A DNA stretch of 21,475 nt from DASXTS01 sp036505275 (GTDB taxonomy: Bacteria > Actinomycetota > Actinomycetes > Mycobacteriales > Pseudonocardiaceae). The notes beneath the pieces were generated by a model, which searched no databases, was not told the origin of the DNA, and saw only the letters and a list, made by a program, of their open reading frames with translations. The translations under genes were made by a program, and so were the position numbers. Positions 9,471 through 17,525 of this stretch are shown here, piece by piece (the first letter of the stretch is position 1; each line of letters begins with the position of its first letter). The stretch covers positions 1 to 21,475 of the forward strand of contig DASXTS010000349.1 in the NCBI GenBank assembly GCA_036505275.1, read 5' to 3'.

Positions 9471-10046
9471 GTGCCCAGGGTCAGCCAGGACCACCTCGAC
9501 GCCCGCCGGCGGCAGATCCTGGACGGCGCCAGGGTGGCCTTCGCGCGGCACGGGTACGAGGGCGCGACCGTGCGCCGCCTGGAGGAGGCCACCGGGCTCT
9601 CCCGCGGCGCGATCTTCCACCACTTCCGCGACAAGGAATCGCTGTTTCTCGCGCTGGCCAGCGACGACGCCCAGCGGATGGCCGAGGTGGTGGCCGAACA
9701 GGGCGTGGTGCAGGTGATGCGCGACCTGCTGGCCGGCGCCAGCGGCAGCGGTTCCTCGGACGGCGACTGGCTGGGCACTCGGCTGGAGGTGTCCCGGCGG
9801 CTGCGCACGGACCCGAAGTTCCGGGCTCGCTGGGCCGAGCAGTCCTCGGCGCTCACCGAGGCCACCCGGCAGCGGCTGCGGCGGCAGGCCGAGGCCGGCA
9901 AGATCCGGCGCGACGTGCAGGTCGACGTGCTGGCCCGCTACCTGGAGCTGGTCCTGGAGGGGCTGGTGTCACACCTTGCCATGGGCCTGCCGGCGGATGA
10001 TCTGGAGCCGGTGCTGGACGTGGTCGAGCACAGCGTCCGACGGTGA
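9471..10046 (+). CDS. acnR: TetR-family repressor of aconitase, AcnR-type
   Basis: A 191-residue regulator, near the 188 of Corynebacterium glutamicum AcnR, which represses acn. The N-terminal DNA-binding domain reads GARVAFARHGYEGATVRRL (19-37) and EEATGLSRGAIFHHFRDKE (38-56), a near-verbatim AcnR signature. The ligand domain continues with DDAQRMAEVVAEQGVVQVM, SRRLRTDPKFRARWAEQ and LVLEGLVSHLAMG. GTG 9471 is chosen because it begins just before the conserved domain; the frame is open upstream to 9336, but those codons overlap egtA's start region. The stop overlaps the next gene as GTGA. In mycobacteria and corynebacteria acnR directly follows acn; here the egt operon and four other elements intervene. 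It probably controls itself, and might influence egtA, through the palindrome upstream. Confidence 0.93.
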   Translation: MPRVSQDHLDARRRQILDGARVAFARHGYEGATVRRLEEATGLSRGAIFHHFRDKESLFLALASDDAQRMAEVVAEQGVVQVMRDLLAGASGSGSSDGDWLGTRLEVSRRLRTDPKFRARWAEQSSALTEATRQRLRRQAEAGKIRRDVQVDVLARYLELVLEGLVSHLAMGLPADDLEPVLDVVEHSVRR

Positions 10047-10996
10047 AGGTGCGGGTCGTCGGCGCCGGCGTGATCGGGCTGTCCTGCGCGGTGCGGCTGC
10101 GCGAGGCCGGCGTGGACGCCCACGTGGTGGCAAGCGAGTTCGGCGCGCGGACCACCTCGGCGGCGGCCGCGGCGCTGTGGTACCCGTACCGGGTCGGGCC
10201 GGCGGACCTCGTGCGCGGGTGGGGCCGGGCCACGTTCCACGAGCTGGTGCGGCTGGCCGCGGACCCGGCCACCGGGGTGACGATGCGCGACGGCGTGCAG
10301 TACCTGCGCGTGCCGGCGGACCCGCCGGACTGGGCGGCGGACGTGCCCGGGTTCCGGGTGCGGGTCGGCGGTCTGGCCGGGCCGTATGCCGCGGTGTGGT
10401 CGTTCACCGCCCCGGTCGCGGACAGCACGGCGTACCTGCATTGGTTGCACGATCGGCTGGCCGCGCTCGGCGGCACCGTGCGCGCCGCCGCGGTGTCCTC
10501 GGTGGCCGAGGCGCTGGCCGGCGTCGACCGCGCCGTGCTGGCCACCGGGTACGGCGCGCGCTCGCTGCCCGGTGACCCTGAGGTGCGCGGCGGACGTGGC
10601 CAGGTGGTGCGGGTGCGTGCGCCGCTGGTGCGTCGTTGGGTGCTGGACGAGCACCACCCTGATGGCATCGTCTACGTCATCCCACGGCGGCACGACGTGG
10701 TGTGCGGCGGCGTCGACGAGGCCTGCGACGACGAGGCGCCCGGCGACAAGGCGCCCGACGGCGGGCCGAACCCCGCGGTCGCCGGGGCGATCCTGCGCCG
10801 CTGCCGCGAGGTCGTGCCCGAACTGGCCGGCGCCCAGGTGCTCGGGCACGCCGCCGGCATCCGCCCGATCCGCTCGACCGTGCGGCTGCAGCGCGTGCAC
10901 GACGTGGTGCACTGCTACGGCCACGGCGGCGCCGGCTACACCCTGAGCTGGGGCTGCGCCGACGCCGTGCGCGACCTCGTTATGGCGACGATGTGA
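10043..10996 (+). CDS. FAD-dependent oxidoreductase, D-amino-acid-oxidase-like
   Basis: A 317-residue flavoprotein. The N-terminus VRVVGAGVIGLSCAVRLREAG has the FAD-binding GxGxxG (7-12). The C-terminus VVHCYGHGGAGYTLSWG (288-304) resembles the D-amino-acid oxidase signature, with Cys where Asn/His/Ala is usual. AAGIRPIRSTVRL supplies the substrate-carboxylate Arg region. Expected reaction: oxidation of D-amino acids (or a related amine) to 2-oxo acids with H2O2 release. GTG 10043 overlaps the acnR stop, so the two genes are translationally coupled. A loop at about residues 226-241 is rich in Asp/Glu/Lys and Pro and looks inserted. The last codons and stop lie inside a dispersed palindromic repeat (10983-11037). 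A glycine-oxidase-like role is the main alternative. Confidence 0.88.
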   Translation: MKVRVVGAGVIGLSCAVRLREAGVDAHVVASEFGARTTSAAAAALWYPYRVGPADLVRGWGRATFHELVRLAADPATGVTMRDGVQYLRVPADPPDWAADVPGFRVRVGGLAGPYAAVWSFTAPVADSTAYLHWLHDRLAALGGTVRAAAVSSVAEALAGVDRAVLATGYGARSLPGDPEVRGGRGQVVRVRAPLVRRWVLDEHHPDGIVYVIPRRHDVVCGGVDEACDDEAPGDKAPDGGPNPAVAGAILRRCREVVPELAGAQVLGHAAGIRPIRSTVRLQRVHDVVHCYGHGGAGYTLSWGCADAVRDLVMATM

Positions 10997-11037
10997 CATT
11001 CCCCCAGTTCTACTGGGGAAATTCCACATCCTCGCCA
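10983..11037. repeat. Dispersed imperfect palindrome, copy 1
   Basis: A 55-base near-palindrome centred on 11010. The inner stem CCCCAGT/ACTGGGG (11002-11008, 11012-11018) has a 3-base loop, and the outer arms GGCGACGATGTG/CACATCCTCGCC (10984-10995, 11025-11036) mismatch once. A matching element occurs at 18326-18379 with 44 of 54 aligned bases identical by hand count. It sits between the convergent oxidase and ABC exporter genes and may act as a bidirectional terminator. Confidence 0.85.
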
Positions 11038-11041
11038 CTGA

Positions 11042-12910
11042 TCAGGCGGCGACCACGGCCTCCTCGGCGAACTGGGTGTGGTAGAGGTCGGCGTAGCGGC
11101 CTCCGGCTGCCAGCAGTTCGGTGTGCGTGCCGCGCTCGGTGATCACGCCGTCCTCGACGACCAGGATCTGGTCGGCCGACCGCACGGTGGAGAGCCGGTG
11201 CGCGATCACCAGCGCGGTGCGGTCGGCCAGCGCCTCGGTGAGGGCGGCCTGCACGGCGACCTCGGACTCGGAGTCCAGGTGCGCGGTGGCCTCGTCGAGC
11301 ACCACGACCCGCGGCCGGGCGAGCAGCAGCCGGGCGATGGTCAGCCGCTGGCGCTCGCCGCCGGAGAGGCGGTAGCCGCGCTCCCCGACCACGGTGTCCA
11401 GCGCGTCAGGCAGCGACCGCACGAGCGCCTCCAGCCGGGCCCGGCCCAGCGCCTCCCACAGCTCCTCGTCGGTGGCGGCCGGCCGCGCGTACCTCAGGTT
11501 GGCCGCGATGGTGTCGTGGAACAGGTGCCCGTCCTGGGTCACCACCCCGACCGTATCCTTGATCGAGTCAAAGCTCAGGTCCCGCACGTCGATGCCGGCC
11601 AGGCGCACCGCGCCGGAGCTGGCGTCGTACAACCGCGGCAGCAGCGAGGCGATGGTGGACTTGCCGGCGCCGGACGGGCCGACCAGGGCGACGAGCTGGC
11701 CGGGCTCGGCGCGGAACGAGACACCGTGCAACACGTCTTCGCCGCCGCGGGTGTCCAGCACCGCGACCTCCTCGAGCGAGGCCAGCGACACCTGCTCGGC
11801 CGACGGGTAGGCGAAGCGCACATCGTCGAACTCGACGGACACCCGGCCGGCAGGCAGCGGCCGGGTCACGGCGCGCTCGGTGATCAGCGGCGGGAGGTCG
11901 AGCACCTCGAACACCCGCTGGAACGACACCAGCGCGGTCATCACGTCCACCCGGGCGTTGGCCAGGGCGGTCAGCGGCCCGTACAGCCGGGTGATCAACA
12001 GCGCGAGCGTGACCACGGTGCCGGCGTCCAGCCGACCGTGTAGCGCGAACCAGCCGCCCAGCCCGTACACCAGCGCGAGGGCCAGCGAGGACACCAGGGT
12101 CAGCGCGGTCATGAACGTGCGGGTCAGCATGGCGATGCGCACCCCGATGTCGCGTACCCTGGCGGCCCGGTCGCCGAACTCCTCGGCCTCCAGCCGCGGC
12201 CGACCGAAGAGCTTCACCAGCGTGGCGCCCGGGGCGGAGAACCGCTCGGTCATCTGCGTCGTCATCGAGGCGTTGAGGGTGGCCGACTCCAGCGACAAAT
12301 CGGCCATCTTGGCGCCCATCCACCTGGTCGGCAGCACGAACACCGGCAGCAGGAGCAGCGCCAGCACGGTGATCTGCCAGGACAGCGTGAGCATCACCAC
12401 CAGGGTCAGGGCCACCTGGATGACGTTGGTGACCAGTCCGGACAGCGTCGAGGTGAAGGCCCGCTGGGCGCCGATCACGTCATTGTTCAGCCGGCTGACG
12501 AGGGCTCCCGTGCGGGTGCGGGTGAAGAACGCCACCGGCATCCGCTGCACGTGCTCGAACACCGCGCGCCGCAGGTCGAGGATCAGGCCCTCGCCGATGC
12601 GCGATGAGTACCACCGCTCGGCCAGACCGAGCATGGCATCGGTGATCGCCAGCCCGGCGATCAGCAGCGCCAGGGTGACCACGACCGAGGCCGGCCGGCC
12701 CTTCACGATCGCGTCGACCACCCGGCCGGCGAGCACCGGGCTGGCCACGGCCAGGCCGGCCGAGACGACCGTCAGCACGCCGAAGATTCCCAGCGCGCGC
12801 CAGTGCGGCCGCGCGAACCGCACGACCCGCCGGAACGTGCCAGGGGCGATCGAGCGCGGGGTGTCCTTGCGCAGCATCGCGCCGCGCATCAGCATCCAAC
12901 TGCCTTCCAT
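11042..12910 (-). CDS. Half-size ABC exporter (membrane domain fused to ATPase)
   Basis: A 622-residue type IV ABC exporter expected to work as a homodimer in the cytoplasmic membrane. Six hydrophobic helices span about residues 40-330. The ATPase domain has Walker A GPSGAGKS (411-418), Q-loop VVTQDGHLF, signature LSGGERQ (515-521), Walker B VVVLDEA (about 535-541) and H-loop IAHRLST (His571). It resembles lipid/multidrug exporters of the MsbA type; the cargo cannot be read from sequence. ATG 12910 is chosen because GGAGGG (12919-12924) lies 8 bases upstream; the open frame to 13060 adds a non-conserved Pro/Arg-rich stretch. An insertion of about 16 residues (SAEQVSLASLEEVAVLDTRG) between the A-loop Tyr (FAYP) and Walker A is unusual. 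Monocistronic, divergent from the GT87-like gene. Confidence 0.94.
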   Translation of the reverse strand: MEGSWMLMRGAMLRKDTPRSIAPGTFRRVVRFARPHWRALGIFGVLTVVSAGLAVASPVLAGRVVDAIVKGRPASVVVTLALLIAGLAITDAMLGLAERWYSSRIGEGLILDLRRAVFEHVQRMPVAFFTRTRTGALVSRLNNDVIGAQRAFTSTLSGLVTNVIQVALTLVVMLTLSWQITVLALLLLPVFVLPTRWMGAKMADLSLESATLNASMTTQMTERFSAPGATLVKLFGRPRLEAEEFGDRAARVRDIGVRIAMLTRTFMTALTLVSSLALALVYGLGGWFALHGRLDAGTVVTLALLITRLYGPLTALANARVDVMTALVSFQRVFEVLDLPPLITERAVTRPLPAGRVSVEFDDVRFAYPSAEQVSLASLEEVAVLDTRGGEDVLHGVSFRAEPGQLVALVGPSGAGKSTIASLLPRLYDASSGAVRLAGIDVRDLSFDSIKDTVGVVTQDGHLFHDTIAANLRYARPAATDEELWEALGRARLEALVRSLPDALDTVVGERGYRLSGGERQRLTIARLLLARPRVVVLDEATAHLDSESEVAVQAALTEALADRTALVIAHRLSTVRSADQILVVEDGVITERGTHTELLAAGGRYADLYHTQFAEEAVVAA

Positions 12911-12918
12911 GCGACCCG

Positions 12919-12924
12919 CCCTCC
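12919..12924 (-). promoter_or_regulatory. Shine-Dalgarno site of the ABC exporter
   Basis: GGAGGG on the minus strand, 8 bases before ATG 12910; this fixes the start inside a longer open frame. The remaining divergent spacer up to 13169 shows no convincing promoter or repeat. Confidence 0.7.
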
Positions 12925-13169
12925 ATGACTCGCGCCGTTCAACACCGCGCCGGTGGCCGAGATTCCCGCAATGTGGCGGTACCGGCGAGCAAAATGCCTG
13001 GCCGAGAGAGGCAGCGCCGGGCAAAGGTGGGTCGGGGTCGCCCGGATGTCGGACGGACACGGACGGCGGACACCAGCGGCACCGGGCCGGCCGACCGGCT
13101 CCCGGAGGGTTGGAACACTACCCTGGCGCCGAAGGCCAGGACGCGGTGCGACGTACGGGGGTTGATCCG

Positions 13170-14399
13170 GTGCCGGTTGGCGGAACGACGGCTCGGCGGG
13201 TGCCGGGCCAGCAGTTTCGTCGCTGGACCGGTGGTTCGCGGGGCGACGTGCTGCTGTACGCGGCGAGCGCGCTGCTGGCGGCGGGGCTGGCCGTGGTGAC
13301 GATCTACCACGGGCACCGGGTGTGGGGGGTGGCGTCCGCGGCGGCGTACGCCGCGGGGGCGCTCGTCTCGGCGGCTGGGCTGTGGCTGCATGGCGGCGGG
13401 GGCCACCGGCGGCGGATGGCGGTCGCCGGCGCCGTGTTCGCGATGTCCGCACTGGTACCCCTCGGCGTGCTGGTGGCGCAGCGGTGGCACGGCGTGGCGT
13501 GGAGCGCGCAGCCGGAGGTCGACGTCGTCGAGCGGATGGGCCGGCTGCTGGTGCAGACCGGCACGCCGTACCCGGCGGTGGACACCCTGGCCCAATTCCA
13601 GGACTACGCGCCGTACCTACCCGCGATGGCGGTATTCGGGCTACCGCGAGCGGTGTTCGGCCCCGCCTGGTACACCGACGCGCGGCTGGCCTTCCTGGCG
13701 GTGGCGGCGCTGCTCGCGCTGCTCGCGGTGCGGCTGGTGCGCCCGCCGCGGCTGCCGGTGCGCGCGGTACAGCTCGTGGCAGTGCTGCCGGCCACCACGC
13801 TGGCGGTCGCCACCGGCGGAGATGACCTACCGGTGGTGGCCCTGCTCGTGCTCTGCGTCGGGTGCTGCCACCTCGGCCGGGTCGGCACCGGCGGGATCGC
13901 CGGCGGGCTGGCGCTCGCCATGAAGCTGACCGCGGCGCCGGTGCTGCTGGTGCTCGCGATCGCGCTGCGGACCCAGCGGGGCACCGGCCGGGCCGCGCTG
14001 TTCGCCGGCTCAGCGTTAGCGGTAGCCGCGGCGCTGGTGCTGCCGGCGGCCGTGCTGTCCCCGACCGCCCTGGTCGAGCACGTGATCCGATTCCCGGCCG
14101 GTCTCACCGGGGTGGAGTCGCCCGCCGCGAGTCCGCTGCCCGGCTACCTGCTGGCACAGTCGGGCGCCGCCGGCCGGGTCACCGCGCTGGCTCTGCTGGC
14201 GGCTGCCGGGGTGGCAATCCTGGTATGGGTGCTGCGGTGGCCGCCCCGCACCGCCGCACAGGCCGCGGAACGCGCCGCCGCCGGCCTGGTGGTGGCCATG
14301 CTCCTGATGCCGGCCACCCGGTTCGGCTATCTGCTCTATCCGCTGGTGCTGACCGGTACGGCCATTGCCCTCCGACCTACTTCTTCTTGGTACGGGTAG
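13170..14399 (+). CDS. Multi-pass membrane protein, GT87/DUF2029-like (GT-C glycosyltransferase fold)
   Basis: About 409 residues, with roughly ten hydrophobic helices from residue 25 to the end. After the first helices comes a loop EVDVVERMGRLLVQTGTPYP followed by FQDYAPYLPAMAVFGLPRAVFG, the arrangement seen in polyprenol-phosphate-sugar-dependent GT87 mannosyltransferases, where an early-loop Asp is catalytic. Later LALAMKLTAAPVLLVLAIA and MPATRFGYLLYPLVL also fit that family. Function is therefore probably transfer of a sugar from a lipid carrier on the outer face of the membrane, but this is family-level inference. Start uncertain: GTG 13170 has a GGGGG about 8 bases upstream; GTG 13146 is the alternative. 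A much longer open frame back to 11880 is antisense to the ABC exporter and is not coding. The last 23 bases overlap the convergent HTH gene. Confidence 0.75.
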   Translation: MPVGGTTARRVPGQQFRRWTGGSRGDVLLYAASALLAAGLAVVTIYHGHRVWGVASAAAYAAGALVSAAGLWLHGGGGHRRRMAVAGAVFAMSALVPLGVLVAQRWHGVAWSAQPEVDVVERMGRLLVQTGTPYPAVDTLAQFQDYAPYLPAMAVFGLPRAVFGPAWYTDARLAFLAVAALLALLAVRLVRPPRLPVRAVQLVAVLPATTLAVATGGDDLPVVALLVLCVGCCHLGRVGTGGIAGGLALAMKLTAAPVLLVLAIALRTQRGTGRAALFAGSALAVAAALVLPAAVLSPTALVEHVIRFPAGLTGVESPAASPLPGYLLAQSGAAGRVTALALLAAAGVAILVWVLRWPPRTAAQAAERAAAGLVVAMLLMPATRFGYLLYPLVLTGTAIALRPTSSWYG

Positions 14400-14586
14400 C
14401 TCCGCCCCGGCCGCGCAGGGTAACGCCCGACTCGCTGAGTACCCGATGCACGAACCCGTAGGAGCGCCCGGTGGACTCGGCCAGCGCCCTGATGCTGGCG
14501 CCCTTCTCATACTTCTTCTTCAGGTCCGCGGCGAGTTTGTCCCGCGCGGTACCCGTAATACGCATGCCCTTCTTGAGATCGGCCAC
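14377..14586 (-). CDS. Small helix-turn-helix protein (Rv1473A-like)
   Basis: A 69-residue basic protein, VADLKKGMRITGTARDKLA then KKKYEKGASIRALAESTG and RSYGFVHRVLSESGVTLRG, ending TRTKKK. The middle is a resolvase/HTH-type DNA-binding helix pair (about 27-50) and the tail is lysine-rich. Very similar small proteins are common in actinobacteria. In M. tuberculosis the equivalent (Rv1473A, as I recall) lies between acnR and the ABC-F gene, the same relative place as here. GTG 14586 is preferred to an upstream ATG (14664) because GGAGGG at 14596-14601 sits 9 bases before it. The stop codon lies within the 3' end of the GT87-like gene. Its target is unknown. Confidence 0.9.
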   Translation of the reverse strand: MADLKKGMRITGTARDKLAADLKKKYEKGASIRALAESTGRSYGFVHRVLSESGVTLRGRGGATRTKKK

Positions 14587-14595
14587 GTCGTCCCG

Positions 14596-14601
14596 CCCTC
14601 C
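14596..14601 (-). promoter_or_regulatory. Shine-Dalgarno site of the small HTH gene
   Basis: GGAGGG on the minus strand 9 bases from GTG 14586; it sets the short start. The rest of 14602-14791 is visibly richer in A/T (for example around 14655-14705) and probably carries the HTH promoter, but no -35/-10 pair stood out. Confidence 0.7.
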
Positions 14602-14791
14602 GAGTTGAACGCTGCCCTGGTCGGCGCTGTACCGGCCGTCTTCGTGACGGTCAGACAAGATCAATGGTGGATCATCAAGATACGATACGCCAGACGATCA
14701 ACCCCCCGTGATCGCCGGACGGTCGCATATTCGATCCACTTCCGCCCGACTGGCCTAACGGCAACCCCGCTCAGCGGAATGGAATTGATCT

Positions 14792-16468
14792 TCAGGCCAG
14801 CTGCACAAGCTCGAGGTAGTCAGGCGACCAGTGATCCTCTGTGCCATCCGGCAACACGATCACCCGATCGGGCGCAAGCGCCTCGACGGCTCCTGGATCA
14901 TGCGTGACCAGCACGACCGCGCCCCGGAAGCTGCCCAACGCGTCGAGCACCCGTGCCCGGCTCGCCGGGTCCAGGTTGTTGGTCGGCTCGTCCAGCAGCA
15001 GCACATTGGCCGCGGAGGACACCAGGCCGGCCAGCGCGAGCCGGGTCTTCTCGCCACCGGAGAGCGTGCCGGCCGGCTGGTCGAGCTGCTCGCCGCTGAA
15101 CAGGAACGCACCGAGCAGGTTGCGCAGCTGCTGGTCGCCGGCGTCCGGCGCGGCGTGCCGGATGTTCTCCCACACGCTCGCGGTGGTGTCGAGCGTCTCG
15201 TGCTCCTGCGCGTAGTAGCCGACCCGCAGCCCGTGCCCCGGCCGCACCGCGCCGGCGTCCGGCTGCTCCAGGCCGGCGAGCAGCCGCAGCAGCGTGGTCT
15301 TGCCGGCGCCGTTGAGCCCGAGCACGACGACCCGGCTGCCGCGGTCAACGGCGAGGTCGACGCCGGCGAACACCTCGACCGAGCCGTACGACTTGGCCAG
15401 GCTCTGCGCGGTGAGCGGCGTGCGGCCGCACGGCGCCGGCTCCGGGAAGCGGATCTTGGCGACCTTGTCCCGCAGCCGCTCCTCGGCCAACCCGGAGAGC
15501 AGCCGCTCGGCCCGGCGGGCCATGTTCTGCGCGGCGACGGCCTTGGTGGCCTTGGCCCGCATCCGGTCGGCCTGCGCCATCAGGGCGCCCGCCTTCTTCT
15601 CGGCGTTGGCTCGCTCACGCCTGCGACGCCGTTCGTCGGCCGCACGCGCCTCCAGGTAGCGCCGCCAGCCCACGTTGTAGACGTCCAGCTCCCCGCGGGT
15701 CGCGTCCAGCACCCACACCTTGTTCACCACAGCGGCGAGCAGCTCGACGTCGTGGCTGATCACCACGAGGCCGCCGTCATGCTGGGTGAGGAAGGTGCGA
15801 AGCCAGCCGATGGAGTCGGCGTCGAGGTGGTTGGTCGGCTCGTCCAGCAGCAGCACGGTGTTGGACCGACCGCTGACGCCCCCTTTGCTGCCCCCTTTGA
15901 TGCCCCCTTTGATGCCCCCTTTCATGCCGCGGTCCGCCGCGGCGAACAGGATGCGGGCCAGCTCGACGCGGCGGCGTTGCCCGCCGGAGAGCGTCTCCAA
16001 CGACTGGTCGAGCGCCCGCTCGGGCAACCCGAGATTCGCACAGATCCTGGCCGCCTCGGACGCGGCCGCGTAGCCGCCGAGCGCGCTGAACCGCTCCTCC
16101 AGCCGCCCGTACCGGCGGATCGCGGAGTCCCGTTCGGCCTCGTCGGCCAGCTCCGCCATCGCGGTCTGCACCTTCTCCATCTCGCGCAGCAGCTCGTCCA
16201 GCCCTCGGGCGGACAGCACCCGGTCCCTGGCCAGCATCGACAGGTCGCCCTCGCGCGGGTCCTGCGGCAGGTAGCCGAGATCGCCCGCACGACGCAGCTG
16301 CCCGGCGTAGGGCAGCGCCTCGCCGGCCAGCACGCGCAGGGTGGTGGTCTTGCCGGCACCGTTGCGGCCGACCAGGCCGATGCGGTCACCGGGCTGCACC
16401 CGCAGGGTGGCGTCGGCGAGCAGGATGCGGGAGCCGGCGCGCAGCTCCAGCTCGGTGGCAGTGATCAC
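14792..16468 (-). CDS. ABC-F ATPase (Rv1473-like, duplicated ATP-binding cassettes)
   Basis: A 558-residue soluble protein of two ABC domains without membrane helices, the ABC-F class that binds ribosomes and acts in translation or antibiotic protection. Cassette 1: Walker A GRNGAGKT (34-41), signature LSGGQRRR (160-167), Walker B VLLLDEPTNHLDAD (205-218). The linker (about 270-330) is Arg/Lys/Ala-rich and coiled. Cassette 2: GLNGAGKT, LSGGEKTRLALAG, VLLLDEPTNNLDPAS and LVTHDPG. Overall it reads like M. tuberculosis Rv1473. Residues 181-200 are a Lys/Gly repeat encoded by four 12-bp tandem units, between the signature and Walker B of cassette 1. GTG 16468 has GGAG about 8 bases upstream. Separated by 154 bases from the upstream methyltransferase gene on the same strand. 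Whether it gives macrolide resistance is not readable. Confidence 0.93.
   Translation of the reverse strand: MITATELELRAGSRILLADATLRVQPGDRIGLVGRNGAGKTTTLRVLAGEALPYAGQLRRAGDLGYLPQDPREGDLSMLARDRVLSARGLDELLREMEKVQTAMAELADEAERDSAIRRYGRLEERFSALGGYAAASEAARICANLGLPERALDQSLETLSGGQRRRVELARILFAAADRGMKGGIKGGIKGGSKGGVSGRSNTVLLLDEPTNHLDADSIGWLRTFLTQHDGGLVVISHDVELLAAVVNKVWVLDATRGELDVYNVGWRRYLEARAADERRRRRERANAEKKAGALMAQADRMRAKATKAVAAQNMARRAERLLSGLAEERLRDKVAKIRFPEPAPCGRTPLTAQSLAKSYGSVEVFAGVDLAVDRGSRVVVLGLNGAGKTTLLRLLAGLEQPDAGAVRPGHGLRVGYYAQEHETLDTTASVWENIRHAAPDAGDQQLRNLLGAFLFSGEQLDQPAGTLSGGEKTRLALAGLVSSAANVLLLDEPTNNLDPASRARVLDALGSFRGAVVLVTHDPGAVEALAPDRVIVLPDGTEDHWSPDYLELVQLA
15878..15925. repeat. Four-unit 12-bp in-frame tandem repeat inside the ABC-F gene
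   Basis: Units GCCCCCTTTGCT, GCCCCCTTTGAT, GCCCCCTTTGAT and GCCCCCTTTCAT lie end to end at 15878-15889, 15890-15901, 15902-15913 and 15914-15925. On the coding strand each gives AAA GGG GGC plus one variable codon (Lys-Gly-Gly-X). The period is a multiple of three, so copy changes would keep the frame. Confidence 0.95.
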
Positions 16469-16600
16469 GTGGTCAGCTCCGGAAGATGGTGGTCCGATTG
16501 GCGGCCGTCAACTGCCCACCGGCCGTGGCCAGCGGGCGCGGGCGCCCCTCAGCTCGTGCGAACCAGGGTCTGAAGCGTACCTGGCCGGCGCCAGCGGATA

Positions 16601-16616
16601 ACGCGTGTCGACGCGT
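16601..16616. terminator. Small hairpin after the methyltransferase gene
   Basis: ACGCGT-GTCG-ACGCGT forms a 6-bp stem with a 4-base loop, just downstream of the minus-strand methyltransferase stop. Weak; it may be a terminator or chance. Confidence 0.3.
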
Positions 16617-16622
16617 CTGGCC

Positions 16623-17525
16623 TCACCGGCGCCGGCCGAGGTACACCGTTTCCACGGCGACGACGACGAGGTCGTCGCGGTGGCCGAGCCAGGCGGGGTC
16701 GTCCGGGTCGAGCAATCGCCGCCAGGCGGCCAGGTCGCCGGCGTCCAGCCAGCGGCCGGCCCGCTCGACGTGGCCGGCCAGCCGATGGAGTACGGCGTGC
16801 TGGTCGGCGGCGCTCAGCGGCGGCGGCCGGTCCAGCAGCCAGCTCCGGGCGGTGACCTCGACAAGCCCCCCGGCCCGCAGCATGGCCGGCCAGCCCCGCG
16901 GGTCGCGGACCGAGCCGGGCAGGTCCGCTCGCATGGCGCCGAACCACTCGTCGTGCGCGGCGTCCAGCCGGCCCTCGATGCCCGGGCGGCCGACGCCGAC
17001 GTCCCAGGGCAGGCTCCGCGGCCGCCGCCCGTCCTCGCCGAGCGCGAGCACGCCGCCAGGCGCGAGCATGCCGGCCAGCGCGGCGACCGCGGCTGCCTGG
17101 TCGCCGGCGTGGTGCACCACGTGCCCGGCCCAGGCCAGCTGCACCCGCTCCGGCACGGCGTCGGGCAGCTCGGCGAGATCGGCCAGCACGGTCCGCACCG
17201 AGCCGGCCAGCCCGGCGGCCTCGGCGCGTTCGCGTACCCGCTGCAGCAGGGTTGGCTCGCGGTCGATCGCCAGCACGCGGCCGCCGGTGCCGGCGGTGCC
17301 GCGCAGCCGTTTGGCGAGCAGCAGCGCCATGTCTCCGGCGCCGCAGCCGACGTCGGCCACCACCGCCCCACCGCCCGTCCCGTCGCCGGGCGGAAGCGGC
17401 AGCTCGGCTGCGATCCGGGCGTTCACCGAGGACCACACCCCGGCGCTCTGCTCGAGCTCGTGAGCATGCGCGCCGAAGTCGACGTCCGGGGTGTGCTGGT
17501 GGGTCAGCGAAGTAGGGTCCGGCAC
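16623..17525 (-). CDS. Class I SAM-dependent methyltransferase
   Basis: A 300-residue protein with a Rossmann-type SAM domain: motif I VVADVGCGAGDMALLLAKRL (about 55-74), motif II RVLAIDREPTLLQRV, then VRTVLADLAELPDAV, and motif IV/V region QLAWAGHVVHHAGDQAAAVA followed by LAPGGVLALGEDG. The C-terminal third, with DEWFGAMRADLPG and WPAMLRAGGLVEV, is helical and probably forms the substrate lid. The substrate is unknown. GTG 17525 directly abuts the ATG of the divergent SDR gene (17526), leaving no 5' leader if both starts are right. The minus strand has TAGGTT seven bases before this GTG. A later start in the VWSSVNAR stretch (about residue 30) is possible, but the intervening residues look like normal protein. 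Confidence 0.88.
   Translation of the reverse strand: MPDPTSLTHQHTPDVDFGAHAHELEQSAGVWSSVNARIAAELPLPPGDGTGGGAVVADVGCGAGDMALLLAKRLRGTAGTGGRVLAIDREPTLLQRVRERAEAAGLAGSVRTVLADLAELPDAVPERVQLAWAGHVVHHAGDQAAAVAALAGMLAPGGVLALGEDGRRPRSLPWDVGVGRPGIEGRLDAAHDEWFGAMRADLPGSVRDPRGWPAMLRAGGLVEVTARSWLLDRPPPLSAADQHAVLHRLAGHVERAGRWLDAGDLAAWRRLLDPDDPAWLGHRDDLVVVAVETVYLGRRR
17513..17518 (+). promoter_or_regulatory. Candidate -10 box for leaderless SDR mRNA
   Basis: TAGGGT fits the TANNNT actinobacterial -10 pattern and ends 7 bases before ATG 17526, with no Shine-Dalgarno between. Confidence 0.5.

Noticed and set aside
12911..13060. A 50-residue N-terminal extension of the ABC exporter
   Set aside because: Pro/Arg/Gly-rich without similarity to exporters, and a good Shine-Dalgarno supports the later ATG at 12910.
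11880..13169. A very long open frame running into the GT87-like gene
   Set aside because: This part is antisense to the ABC exporter and reads as Arg/Ser-rich low-complexity sequence; only the section after about 13170 has membrane-protein character.
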